A DNA stretch of 44,861 nt from NCBI GenBank assembly GCA_015499985.1, contig JAAAUF010000255.1:1-44861 (forward strand), in the 5' to 3' direction. Below are positions 12,241 to 23,572 of the stretch, one piece after another (the stretch's first letter is position 1; the number at the start of each line of letters is the position of its first letter). The DNA is from Haplosporangium gracile (lineage: Eukaryota; Mortierellomycota; Mortierellomycetes; Mortierellales; Mortierellaceae). A model generated the notes under the pieces. It saw only the letters and a list, made by a program, of their open reading frames with translations, did not search any database and was not told the DNA's origin. The position numbers were made by a program, and so were the translations under genes.

Positions 12241-12690
12241 CGTTCTGACTGGCAGAGAGAATGTGTTGTTTCTTTGAACTGATTGAGGTGCTTAAATACC
12301 TTAATGGAGAACCCTCTAGGAGACCCAAGGCCAAAGGAACAACCAGTACTAGGACTGAGGACTTCGCACGTTGTTGATGCTCTCACCACACTTTCTTTGG
12401 TCAACGCATGGACGGCTCATGTTTAACCATTTCCGGAAGAGAGGCAGGTTTAGATTGAGACCCAGCTCGCTTGTTCAATTGATCGTTCTTGCCTACCCAA
12501 ATTGTTGAGTTCCCTTTTCGTTGCTTGATTTCCTCGAACAAGGTGTAAATGGAATAGAGCAGGGATAGACCTCGGCCTTGTTTTTGCATTGACACCTATA
12601 TGTTCCAACGTTTCTTGTTGTGTACCGAACCATAACAAACACAACAAACACAACAATAACAATACCACCAACAATAGCAATAAACAACGA
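12180..12690 (-). pseudogene. Relic of a membrane protein with cytoplasmic tail
   Basis: On the minus strand 12493-12687 encodes a strong membrane helix (LFIAIVGGIVIVVFVVFVMV) followed by a basic RYTTR stop-transfer segment. An in-frame TGA lies just upstream and no splice acceptor is visible. Tail-like sequence with coding-style composition continues in a second frame (about 12404-12560, with LNKRAGSQSKPASLPEMVKH) and then a third (12180-12404, TKESVVRASTTCEVLSPSTG). A single-pass protein broken by frameshifts explains this best. It is not clearly a copy of the 5509-11267 family. It may instead be a chance GTT-rich helix, so confidence is low. Confidence 0.3.
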
Positions 12691-15600
12691 CCACCCCCGT
12701 CATCGTGTATGTGAATGTGTTTTTCTTGGATCTTCCTTCCCAGTCTTGATTTTCATTGCTATGAAGCAGGAGGGGAGAAGGGGAGAGGAGAAGAGAGGAG
12801 AGAGAAGGAAACGACACAGCTTCTTCTTTGAGACGCGAGACACAGTCCATATATCATGATGCGCGTTTGTTTTTTTATTATTTCGTCGATGCCAGATTGT
12901 TAGGAGCAATAGGAAAAAAAAGATCCACTAATCGGTTCTATGAGGAAGAAAAAAAATGAAGTAGTCATCCCGCGAAGGTATGTTTGTGCTGTATTACTAT
13001 CTAGCTGCATGAATGAATGAAAGCTGAGGGGAAATCATATCGAAAAAGGAAGAAAGGCGAAAGAAGTCAGCAAGGGAAAAAGAGAAGAAAAAAGAGGAGA
13101 GAAAGACAAAAGAGAGGAGATTGTGCGGCGATCCACAGTTGACCACATCTACACGTACACAGATTAAGCAGTGGTAGTGATGAGGCGATGAAAGTATGGG
13201 GAGGGAAGAGGGGAGTGAGGTCCTTTGATTTTGATATTGGTTATGTTGAGAATCTGCATCCACACAACACATCAAAAAGAAGATGTGAAGCATGTATTAG
13301 TTAGTCATGGAAGTATCTCCTATGTTCTTTTTCTACTTTTTATGCATTTCAACCGAGCAAATAGACGAGAAGCATCGACCCTTTTTTTCTACGAGTCCTT
13401 TGGACGGAGATTTATCAAAGCTATTGTTTTTCTAGAAGGAAGAAGAAGTGCGGAAATATCTACCAGGCATTGGTACAGTATATGTACACGCACGTCGTTC
13501 CCTAACTCCAGGCCTGCCTTTCTTCTTCCTTACTTGTAGCATGTTGAGTTCATACCCGACTCTTCATGCTCCTTGAATTTGAGACTAGACAAGGAGGACG
13601 ACAAGGCAAGGCAAACTAACATGCACGCAACCATCGTTTTTGACCTTTGATGATTCTCGTTACCTTTTGCTTCTTTTGGTTGAATAGTACAATGAACAAA
13701 GTACACGTCGACATCATGTAGCCTAGAGAGCCACCAAGACAGCATTGACCGCGACCGGAGTGTTTTTAAATTCCTTCCTTCTCTCTCGGATGTCTGTGAT
13801 CGGACCTGAAAGCAAAAACAAATCAACTCAATGCTATTTGTTGTGAAGGAAAGAACGAAAGGTCTATCGATATGCATTTGGCAGCTGGAGTGGATGCATG
13901 CCAGAGTTGAGTTCGAGACAAAGCGGTGGCTACATACCAAGACATGGTCAAAAAAGGACTATTTTTGTTCCTCTTGCGCCCGGCGCTATATCTTTTGTTT
14001 TTGTGGATCGGCGCTCGGTAGGATGTTGAGCCACTGCGCTGTTTTTTTTTCCCTTTCTTTGTTTCTGCTGCAACCAGTACATCGTGCTCACATATCTTTC
14101 GTTTTCTGGAACTGTTTTTCTGCATGTCTCGCAAATATGCCATGCACCATTTTTTCCTAACGGATTGGGTTGACCCGTTGTGGTGTCAAAAACACATGGT
14201 CATGGATACACAGATAGATACACGGATACCTGTCCCTTTGTCATCGCAAACAATTGCCCAGAATGTTTTTTGCCATGATTATTCCTTTGCCTTTCCTCGA
14301 TATACCAGATTGCAGAATTGTCAGTAGAAAGCAATAAACGATAGGATGATCCGTGTGCTTCCCCTCCCTTCTCATTCCTTGGTTCCAGATGTGCAATGAT
14401 GTCCTTGCTGTTTCTCAGTTGATGGGTTGGTTGGGTTCTGTTTGCCTTTGGTTTTGTCTTGTGAAAATCAAGAGTGAATAAGGAAGGAAGCGGTTGAATC
14501 TCACTTGCTCCATGACTATGCTCCACTTTTGTAATACAGTTCTTGTCCTAATCGCTTTTCTCTTTCTTGTACTTTTTCCCCTCCTTCGCTATGTCATTTT
14601 CTAGACTTTTTTTTCCTTTCTTTGAATAGACCCCTCTTGGGTTTCGTGGCACCATGTGCCCTATCACCTATCAACAACTTTACCGGATCTGCTTGCCGTT
14701 GTCTTTTTGTGCTCTCTCGCCTCCTGTCGACTGCTCTCATGCTCTCAATTGGTTCTATTCCTTTCTTTTGTATTCTGGCATCTTCCTTTTTTTTTTTCTT
14801 GTAAAGCATAAACCCAATATTAAAAAAAGGAGGACTGCAAGAGGCTATTTCGCCACGTCTTTGAAAATACAGAAAGAGTGCGAGGCGAGTGAGTGGTCCC
14901 AAACGTGTTCGTCTCTATTTTAACGTTGGACGAAGAAGTGGGGCTGCCTTCTTTTTTTTCCTCTCTTGTTCATGGATTGTTGTTTTTGAACGAACAGAAA
15001 TCAATAAGGAGTTTGTCTTGGGGTAGGGTCGAGCGATGGCTTATGGTTGCTAAGAGAACAAGAGACAAAGGAGCGCGCCCATATCGTATCACTCACTTTT
15101 CTATGTCGTATTTGGCGATTACATTCGATGAAATGCGACTCCAAAAATCATTGAGAGTTCCTTTTTGATTTCAAATCTGACCAAAATGTACCTTACTCAG
15201 TCCTCTTCCCCCGCACGCACCAACGTCTAGATTAAAGGATTATTGTTTGTCTTTTTGATGTGTTGGAGGAAGCACAACTTGGATGCGTTCACCTAAGTCA
15301 GAAAGGACAAGAAAGGATAATTCACTCCCGAGATCATCCACATCGCATTTAGACTTATCTCTTTCCACTCAAAGGAGTAAGAAAAGGCGCTAACCATTAA
15401 AGAAGGAAACGAGGGACCAGAAAAAGAGTACCAGCGTTAGTCCCTGCCTCGAGGTTGCGTTTATACTTTGTTTCTTCATCATGCATATGAAACATCCGGA
15501 TGGGGCGTTCAGTTTTTTTTCTATCCTTCCAAATGCCAGAAAAACACGCGACTGTTCCAAACTAAAGCTCAAACAACAACCACCAAGAAAACGTTTTATC

Positions 15601-16540
15601 TTTAGGCCTTTTCGCCGGCAATTGATCACGAAGGCTGCTGCCACCAAAAGGCTTATTTTGCTGTTGCGTTGCAGCGAATTTTGGATTGAAATTATTCTAT
15701 TTTCTATGGGGTCCTCAAAAGTCGACAGCCTACCTACCCTTCTTACTTTTCTGAGCAGAAACTATTTCGCTCCTTCTATTTTTCCTCTTGGCTCAGTCGG
15801 GCTTTTGTTCTAATGTTCTTTAATGCTGACGCCGTGAAACAGTGTGATAAAAGAGGCGGGCGGTGCAATTGGAAATAAATTTTTTGTCGTCCTCCAATTT
15901 ATTTTGCCATGCTTCTGCTTTTGCATTTATTTTCGTCGATTGCTTTTTATCTTTTTCCATTTCTCCTCGGAGAGGAAGATGGATCGTAAGAAAGTTGTGA
16001 ATAAAAAAAAAAGAGAAAAACAATCGTCAAAGGAACACCACGAAGAATGTCAATTGACGAAAAAGATAAACGAACCACCGAGCGAATAAAAGAAAAAAAA
16101 GAAAATTGGTTTCAGGGTTTCGAAAATTCCAGTGGCTCTGATTGGTCTATCTCTTCACCCTTCCAATGGGGTCCATCTACAGCACAGACTTCTCTCATTC
16201 TCTTCTACAACTCACCATTCCCTGACTTCTCCTTGACTTCCCTGACTATGCCATTCTGACTCGTTCGCTGATTATTTTTCCGTTCTATGCTAAATCAAGC
16301 GAGCAATTGCCCCATCCACCTCTTTCCCTTGGTGTTCAAAAAAAGAAAAAAAAATAGCCCAACCGTTCGTGGACCAATCACAGCCCAGAATGTGTCCTCG
16401 CTGACTCCAACCTGACACCTTCCCCAAAGGATCGTTCGTATTTCCCTGGTTTACGGCAAATTCAATTCCGCTCCCTGTTCCTACGCTGAATGCTGCATCT
16501 TGAGTGGTGCCAATTGCTTTTCTAAGAGCATTTTTTTCCT

Positions 16541-16579
16541 CGCTGTTGTTGCTGTTGTTATTGTTGTTGTTGTTATTGA
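16541..16579. repeat. GTT/ATT trinucleotide repeat
   Basis: An imperfect run of GTT with GCT and ATT variants. Read on the minus strand it would encode polyasparagine, but no surrounding gene is supported. Confidence 0.8.
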
Positions 16580-17337
16580 TAGTCCACAGATAAACCCAGC
16601 TAAAGAGACAAAGGGGAGGGGAACCCGTCTGTTCAAGGCACAAATGGGAAGAAGGAAAAGGGAAGGAGGGGGGGACGGATGTAGACTGGTACCTTTCAGT
16701 AGTGCCCCTCCTCTATTTTTTTTTCTGTTCATCAGACTCCTTTTTTCCTTGAATGCCATGCACCTATAGGTTCCTTTTAGTGTTCTTGATGGTCTAGAAG
16801 CTAAAATCGTAGTCAAGTACACGAAGGGAGAGAGAATGAAAGAACTAGGGTTCAAAAGTTCATCTCATTTCAATTCTATTAGTTCCGCCTTGGGAAGAGG
16901 GAGGGGGCTACAGTTCTCCTCCTTCTTCTTCATCCTCTTCGGCTCTTCTTATCCCTCCTGTGAAGTGTTCATTAACATAAAAGTTGCATTGAACACCAAT
17001 GGAAGGAGGAAGTGTATAGGCCTGGACACATGAGCTATATGTACCTTTACCCCCACTGTATTTGTTTTGGTATGTGCCGCATTTCTACAACAACATGCGA
17101 CCTAGGGCTACATACATACCTACATACCAGTCCCCCTACTTCCTTAACCCAATCCGTCCATCTATCAATGAGAAATCTATCAATCTTAACAGTGGAGACA
17201 TGGGTTGCCCAATGCAAAGGGAATGTTTTGTACCTACCAATTTACAAGAAGAAAAAAAACCAAGAGCAATCAATCATTCATCAAGAACATTTTTCATGCA
17301 AAAAAGAAGAACGGAACGGCCAAAAAGAAACAAGAAC

Positions 17338-17459
17338 AAAAAAAAAAAAAAAAAAAAAACAGAACGCAGGCCGTCTAGAAAGCAAAAAAAAAAAAAAAAA
17401 AAAAAAAGAGCGACCGATCGCAGGACGTCTAGATAGCATAAAAAAGAAAAAGAAAAAAT
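17338..17459 (+). repeat. Poly(A)-separated direct repeat
   Basis: A 22-base A tract is followed by a unit CGCAGGCCGTCTAGAAAGC (17365-17383), a second A tract of about 24 bases, a near copy CGCAGGACGTCTAGATAGC (17419-17437) and a third A-rich stretch. The two units differ at two positions. Repeated short units ending in A tracts resemble the 3' ends of non-LTR or SINE-type insertions, or slippage duplication of one such end. Confidence 0.6.
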
Positions 17460-18259
17460 AAACGGGTTTTTCCATGTTCTATGAGTAACGCAAAACGTGT
17501 CCTATATTTTTGTGAAATAACAAGTACAGGAGAGAATAGACAGGAAAACAGCCTACATTATGGCCATGGGTCGAAATGTAAAAATAAATGGTATTTGTAG
17601 GACCCTGTCTGTTGGACGAGAGAGAAATGCGTGCCCATTACCAGTGTATACCTACAGTACTTCCTTACCCCCTCCCAGGTAAGCCAGCCAGCCAACAAGA
17701 CATGTGGCCTCCAGCAAGGTAAACGATAGACGCCTGTTGTCCAAGCGACTGTGAGTGCTGATACTGAAAAAAAATTAAACGCCTCCTTCGTCTTCTTCAC
17801 GCAGTAAAAGAGGTATGAGCGGCGTGTCAATTGTCTTGGCATTTTCCTCTCACCTAAAAGTCTTTGCCACCCGCAATCAACTGCTTACTCCCACCGCTCC
17901 AATGCGAAATGCGAGACAGGGTGGAGATAGGCGGGCTTGTCACGGATGGACGGTGCTGAACAAATTCCTGTTTATGCAAAAAAACTGCCCACTTTTGCTT
18001 GCTTAAAAAGGAGATTCTTTCATAGAAGTTGATTATTTCCTTTTGCGGTGTCGAAGGTTTCTTTGTCAAACGAGTTGGTAGCCCATCATTGGTCATAGCT
18101 ATTTTAGGTAAAGTGTCAAAAAGGTCAGGGCAATTGAAAAAAGAGGAAAGCAATTAGGCTCAGGGTCTGTTCCTGAGAATTTGAAATTGTGTTGTTGACA
18201 CCAATTTTGACACCAACCGAATTTAGTAATGGACTCCCCTTCTCCCTTTGCTCCGACCC

Positions 18260-18281
18260 GGTCGGTCTGAACGGACCGACC
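18260..18281. repeat. Perfect 8-bp inverted repeat
   Basis: GGTCGGTC (18260-18267) and GACCGACC (18274-18281) flank a 6-base spacer and can form a GC-rich hairpin. No gene ends nearby, so it is not an obvious terminator. Confidence 0.7.
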
Positions 18282-18566
18282 TAGTGCCTGACCTAACTGA
18301 CTAACCCATTAGGCGGCTCCTATCCCCAAACCAATTCCAGTCCAACCCAATATTGTCCATTATTTCTGTCCCTGACTCCGTGTACCTTCTCTGATGTTGT
18401 CACTTGTCAAGAACCCTATTATCCTATTATTGCAATTTTTCAAATTTGTTTAATGGGAAAATTATTTTGCACGAGAGCCCTGGGCTGGGTAGGGTCTCCT
18501 TCTCTCCTCCCTCTTCCTCTCTCCCTCTCTTTCTATCGTGGTACTACACCAGAACCGCGATCTAAC

Positions 18567-18624
18567 TGGTACTACTAGCTCAGGTGCCAGTACCATTCCT
18601 ACCCTACAAGGGAGATAGGAATGG
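18567..18624. repeat. Two overlapping inverted repeats
   Basis: TGGTACT (18567-18573) pairs with AGTACCA (18589-18595). CCATTCCTA (18593-18601) pairs with TAGGAATGG (18616-18624), with an inner CCCT/AGGG pair at 18602-18605 and 18609-18612. The arms share bases 18593-18595, so the two hairpins exclude each other. Confidence 0.65.
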
Positions 18625-19149
18625 ATACGTTTGAAGTTAAATTGTGTACTGATATTTATGTTAACATATTATCATGCAATTGGTACTCTTTCTTCTCTCT
18701 CTCTCCCAGGTATCAAATCTCAATTTGATTTCGTGAAAATAGAAAAAAGGTGTCAGACAGGGAGGAATGAAGGGATAAGAATAGTATGCCACGAGTTGAG
18801 AGAATATCCTTATGTAAGATGGGAGGTGGTTAAGTACTTGGCTGTTGATCATAATCTCCTTCCTACCTCCCCTTCCTTGGATCTGTAGGTAAGCCTAATG
18901 CCTGCGTGTCTACCAGGAGCTGAATCCCTCTATCCGGTCGGTCAATTGATGTTATTTTTTTTTGATTGTCGTTGAACCTCTCCAAGGTCGTGCATGTGGT
19001 GGCGATACTGCACTTTTTTCTTCGAATGAACAGCGCACATATACAAAAAAAAAAAAAAAAAAAAGAGCGCGTGCCAAAGAGAAAATAAATATCCAATCTG
19101 TCAAGAAACAACACAAAGTCAATCTCTTTGTTTATTGGGAAAGCCAAAA

Positions 19150-19310
19150 ATAATGGTTCACTCCCTTCTGTTTCTCGCTTGGATATTCTTTGGTCATCAT
19201 GCACCGTCCATTTTCGCTCAGAGTTGTATGTATTGCGGGAGAAGCGATGGCACCATCCCGAACAAATCCAGTGAACCACTCCTTGTTGATGCTTATGCCC
19301 AGATCCACGT
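19150..19310 (-). pseudogene. Orphan exon-like segment
   Basis: On the minus strand, after a CCCTATAG acceptor, a frame of about 53 codons has coding-like codon choice (GAC, GTG, CTG, ATC, AAC, AAG, GAG) and reads DVDLGISINKEWFTGFVRDG and onward. No upstream or downstream exon with matching phase is visible. I do not recognise the sequence. It may be a relic exon of a lost gene or mobile element. Confidence 0.3.
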
Positions 19311-19696
19311 CTATAGGGACATAGAGGATGTTTTGGATGAAAGGAATCAAAGTATACCACCATGCACCGTTTCATTAGAAGAAGATCGGTATTTTTCCAG
19401 GCCAAAGAAAAAAAAGAAATTGAGACAACAGTCAAGAGATAACGGACGACGGGATGGATGCCGAACTGTCCAGGGTCTGCAAGCTGCTTTTTTTTTGCTC
19501 GTGTGCATAGAGGTCCGGGAGAAACAGAACAGCAAAAACCCATGTAGGTCAGTCATAGAGATGGTATTGCATAGCCAATGAGTGGATGCATCTTTCTTTC
19601 TTTTTTTTTTCCCGTGCGGCCGATCTCTCATCCCTTCCATCTCCACATTCGTTGACAATGCAGACAGACCAACCAGACCGTTATTAGTTGATGGTA

Positions 19697-20889
19697 TCAT
19701 GTCTTCAATTTCTCGTTGGCCAATTTCTCGCAGTAAGCCCATAGTTCCTCCTGCAACTTTTCATCCCTCGCGTAGGCTGCTATCAACCAAAAAAAGAGGG
19801 TAAGAGTGAATTAGCATATAGTGAACATACGGAAAAAGGAGATAACAAGGAATAGCAATAAATTACGAGAAACTTACAGGGCTCAAGCTCATTAGCGATA
19901 GGTCTAAAGTACTGCCCTGTAATCTTCTTATTCTCAACCTCAGGACTGCTTGTCAGATACAGAGGCGTCAACGCGCCTCTCTCGACCGGATAGGTGACCA
20001 AACCATGGGTCCACTCCTTCAATCCACCCAAAACATCACCACCATTGATAGACCGAGTGCCCTTGGTAGTGACATAGCCAGGGTTGGAGTAGTTTACAAA
20101 AACTCTGGATTCGTTACCAGACGACAGGTGAGGGCCTTTGCGAACATGATGTTGGCGAGTTTCGAACGGTAGAATCGGTCCCAGGCGGATTGGTGGTGAG
20201 GCTGTGAAGCGTCGCTGGTTTTGTAGATTGTGTCGTAGTTGATCCCATGGACGTTTTCGTGCAGGGATGTGTTCATTATCACGAACGTGAGGGTTAAGAA
20301 TCTTAGATCTTGTCATTGTGAACACGAAATGGCTAAGTGAAAGGAAAAAAAAAAGAGATACGAGGACGGAACACGAAAATCAGTCACATGATGTGGGCGC
20401 AGAAGTAAGCTTTCTTTTTTTTTGGGGGGGTTCGCTTCTGGTTACTTACCCCATGTGGTTGACGGTAAACTCACTCTCAATACCGTCAGGACTTAGTTCC
20501 AAGAATCCCCCGATGATCCCAGAGTTGTTAACAAGGATATGTAGAGACAACCCTTTCTTCAAGAACTCCAGGGCGGCCTGTTGAGCCTTGTTTATATCGC
20601 CCAGATCCAACTCCAAGAACTCGAATTGAGGGGAGGGAATGTTGAGGTGCTTGGACTTGATCTCTTCCTTTGCTCTGTCAATTGCTTCCTGTGTACGACT
20701 CTGGTTTCGACAGGCCAAGAAGTCTTGTGAACCATGTGCAGCCAGTGCAACTGTTGTTGCATATCCTAGTCCTGAATTAGCGCCTGTGACGATGGCGACT
20801 TTGCCGAAGAGATCGGGTACCTAGTCGTGGGAGTATCCATCTCCGTGAAAGTATGACTTCTAGTATGCAAATTAGGTGTAGGGGCTCAT
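19697..20889 (-). pseudogene. SDR family oxidoreductase copy 1, disrupted
   Basis: A short-chain dehydrogenase/reductase paralogue of the intact gene at 21428-22667, with the same three-exon plan: about 20450-20889, 19878-20332 and 19697-19779, the last being exactly 83 bases as in copies 2 and 3. Exon 1 keeps the NAD(P)-binding TGANSGLGY motif and NNSG. It has in-frame stops at the positions of Gln8, Trp12 and Lys25 of copy 2 (TAA, TAG, TAG). In exon 2 homology leaves the open frame near 20285 and returns near 20118, so the active-site DRFYRSK segment lies in another frame. All splice sites are still consensus. It is a pseudogene unless an alternative start downstream is used. Confidence 0.75.
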
Positions 20890-21427
20890 ACGTTGTGTGT
20901 GGATATGTGTACTGTCTCGTTATCCCTGTGTCCTGTTGACTCTGCTCTCCTTGGTGTCTTCGCTTCTTGGTTGTTTGGTGTGTGGTTTTGTTTGTTGGAT
21001 AAAAGACAACTGAAAAAAAGAAAGAGAAGTATGAGAGATTCCTTTTATCACAGGCTGTGGGCTTAGGGCAGACAGAGGAGTGATTGGAATTTTTAAAGTT
21101 TTTTTTTTTCCAATTACACTGCGTTAGGAATTACCGATGTCGGGGGAACTAAGGGTAAGAACAAAACAAGAAATCGCAGCAATTGACGTTCAATAGGGGA
21201 CTGAAAAGGCGCAAACTTACAGCGGCAATTGAGGCTGGCAAAGAGTGTCATCAATTGCGGACGAAGTCGAGCTATGATGGGAGTATCTGTTTTTATTATT
21301 ATCGAGTCAATAGTTCTTGCTTTTAGAATGATATGAAAATAGAGGGGGAAAAGGGTCTAGAGCATGGCTTAGATATATGGTTGTACGACAAGAAGATTCA
21401 TGCATGACGTCTGTTCGCAGAAACAAT
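20890..21427. other. Intergenic between SDR copies 1 and 2
   Basis: No gene is seen. This DNA lies 3' of SDR copy 2 and 5' of copy 1 on the minus strand. Confidence 0.5.
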
Positions 21428-22667
21428 CTAGGCCTTGATCTTCTCCTTTACGAGTTTCTCGCTGAACATCCACAATGCCTCCTGCAGATCAGTGTCCCTG
21501 GAGTAGTGAACTGAGGGGAAAATAAAGGCGAAAATGAAATATGATGATTAGAACACACTCATAGACCGTGTCACTCATGGCATGATATGTCTATGCTGTA
21601 GACCAAAAAAAAAATGTAAATAGAAAAAGACTACTTACTGGGTTGAATCTCATTGGCAATAGGAATGAAATATCGTCCACGGATATCCTTGCTCTCCACA
21701 TCGGGGCTAGTCGCTAGGTACAACTGCGTCAAGGCACCAACCCTAGGCGACATGGCGACGACCTTAGTGACCACATTGAACATCTTATCTGCAAAATCGC
21801 CCCATACATCCTTGGTACTACGGCTCAGGTTGGTGGCGACGTACCCCGGGTGTGCGACGTTGACCCACACCTTTTCGTTCGCCAATCGGCGGGCCAGGGC
21901 TTTACCAAAGAGGACGTTGGCAAGTTTTGAGCGAGCGTAGCGGTCCCAGTTGCCGGATTTGGTCTCGTCATTGATGGTGTCGAAATCGATGCCGCTCATG
22001 TGCTTGGGCGTCATCTCATGGGCGAGAGATGAGAGGATGACGATTCTGGAGGGCTGCGATTCCTTGATTCTGTCGAGTAGTCCCATGGTAAACACAAAAT
22101 GCCTAGTAGAAAGAAAAAACAAGCAAATGTGAAGATAGGAGGATTGGTCAATTCAAAATGAAGTAAAGAAGGCGATAGTGCCGGCCATTTTTTTTTTGGC
22201 ACGTTGGCATGGTTCGCTTACCCCATGTGATTGACGGCAAACTGGGTCTCGATACCATCAGCGCTGAGGGCAAAGGGACAGTTCATGATACCGGAGTTGT
22301 TGATGAGGATATGGAGGGGAAGACCCTTCTTGAGGAACTCTTGAGCTGCCTGGCTGGCCTTTGTCATATCATTCAGATCCAACTCAAGGAACTCGAGTTG
22401 AGGAGTGGGCGCGTTGGGATACTTGGCCTTAATCTCAGCTCTGGCATTTTCGATGGCCTCCTGAGCACGCTCTTTGCTACGACAGGCCAGGAAAACACGA
22501 GCACCATTGGCAGCGAGGGCGACAGTTGTTGCATACCCGAGTCCAGAGTTGGCACCGGTGACGATGGCGACTTTTCCTGTCAGGTTGGGGACCTTGTTGT
22601 GAGAGTAGCGCTTGGGGGTGAGGTAAGTCTTCCACCAGGCGAATTGAGAGAGGCTGTTGGCGAACAT
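21428..22667 (-). CDS. Short-chain dehydrogenase/reductase, retinol dehydrogenase/WWOX-like (intact)
   Basis: Three exons (22222-22667, 21639-22102, 21428-21510) join in frame to give 330 residues. It belongs to the classical Rossmann-fold SDR family, which carries out NAD(P)-dependent oxidation or reduction of alcohols and ketones. Visible landmarks are the cofactor loop TGANSGLG (37-44), NNSG (123-126), Asn146 in VNHMG, the Ser pair in ILSS (173-174) and the catalytic YARSK (Tyr204, Lys208), followed by HPGYVATNL. The tetrad is complete. Sequence style is closest to the fungal retinol-dehydrogenase/WW-domain-oxidoreductase-like group, but substrate cannot be told. There is no signal peptide. 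The start was chosen by agreement with copy 3. A TATA box lies at about 22843-22850. It is the only intact member of a four-copy minus-strand array. Confidence 0.9.
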
Positions 22668-22842
22668 TGGTATTATAGTTGTTTTGGTGTTGGTGGGTCT
22701 GAGTGTCTGTATGTGAGAGAGTGAGGAGTAAGTGAGCGAGTGCGATAAAAGGCAGAGTAGATTCTTCAAGTAGAGTTGCTTTGTTTGATTATTGTTTTTG
22801 TGGTTGATGATATGAAGCAGTAATTGCGACCGAGCTGGTCCC

Positions 22843-22850
22843 TTTATATA
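22843..22850 (-). promoter_or_regulatory. TATA box of the intact SDR gene
   Basis: TATATAAA on the minus strand lies about 180 bases upstream of the start at 22667, with no other gene on that strand between them. Confidence 0.55.
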
Positions 22851-23572
22851 TCAAGGAAAACAAGGAATATCGAACAGCGGCCTATTTGATGCTGATGGGT
22901 CTCAAACTCGAAGGACGTTATCTTTTGTCATCGTTGTTGTCGTTGAGTGGGGACATGTTCTGACATAGGAACGGCTTTTTCCTTTTTGGATGATGATTCT
23001 GACTCCACATTTTTCACACTTTCCGATCGAAAAAGTGACTGTGATTTCAAGTGTCTTAATTGCAACGAAGCAACACGCGTACAAACGCAAACAAAACCAA
23101 ACTGGCCAATGACCGTGCGACAAAGGAAAGAGTCCAACACCAAGGCAACGAAGCGAAAAAGGGAGGAGGGGAGGTAGACAGTTGGTGTGCACGAACCGTC
23201 AATAACTTTATCCGGTCTCGGAATGAATCATTCTATGAATACACAAACAAACTCATCCATTGTACATGCATTGCGTATCCCTCATTTGACGCAGGGACGC
23301 GAGGCCTTTCGTTACCGTTGTGTAGCCAATCAAATTGGAGGCCAAAAAATAACAACACAAAAAGCAGCAAGAACACAAAAAGGAAAATAACGCGGTACAT
23401 GCTTTACTAATGCGACTGAACATTCGTTTGCGTTCTTTTCATATCATGTTTTCTTTTCGTAAGGACCTGGTAGCATGAATACGCGATTGCATAGGTAAGC
23501 CTGAACATGATATTGTGTTTTTCCACCATTACTGACTCTGTTTATTTACAACTACATCTACAACGAGCGTCT
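22851..23572. other. Intergenic between SDR copies 2 and 3
   Basis: No gene is seen. Small frames on the plus strand (for example 23060-23410) are Lys/Asn/Thr-rich and lack motifs. Confidence 0.5.

Larger units (their letters stand above)
12691..19149. other. Gene-poor region
   Basis: No gene is supported. The open frames have poor composition and no motifs. Features worth noting are a (GTT)-type repeat at about 16541-16579, poly(A)-tailed direct repeats at 17338-17459 and inverted repeats at 18260-18624. Confidence 0.45.

Noticed and set aside
19147..19581. Plus-strand 148-codon frame starting with a signal-peptide-like sequence (VHSLLFLAWIFFGHHAPSIF)
   Set aside because: The same DNA has better coding-like codon choice on the minus strand (orphan exon), and the plus frame continues into a Lys-rich, purine-tract stretch. 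Taken as a shadow.
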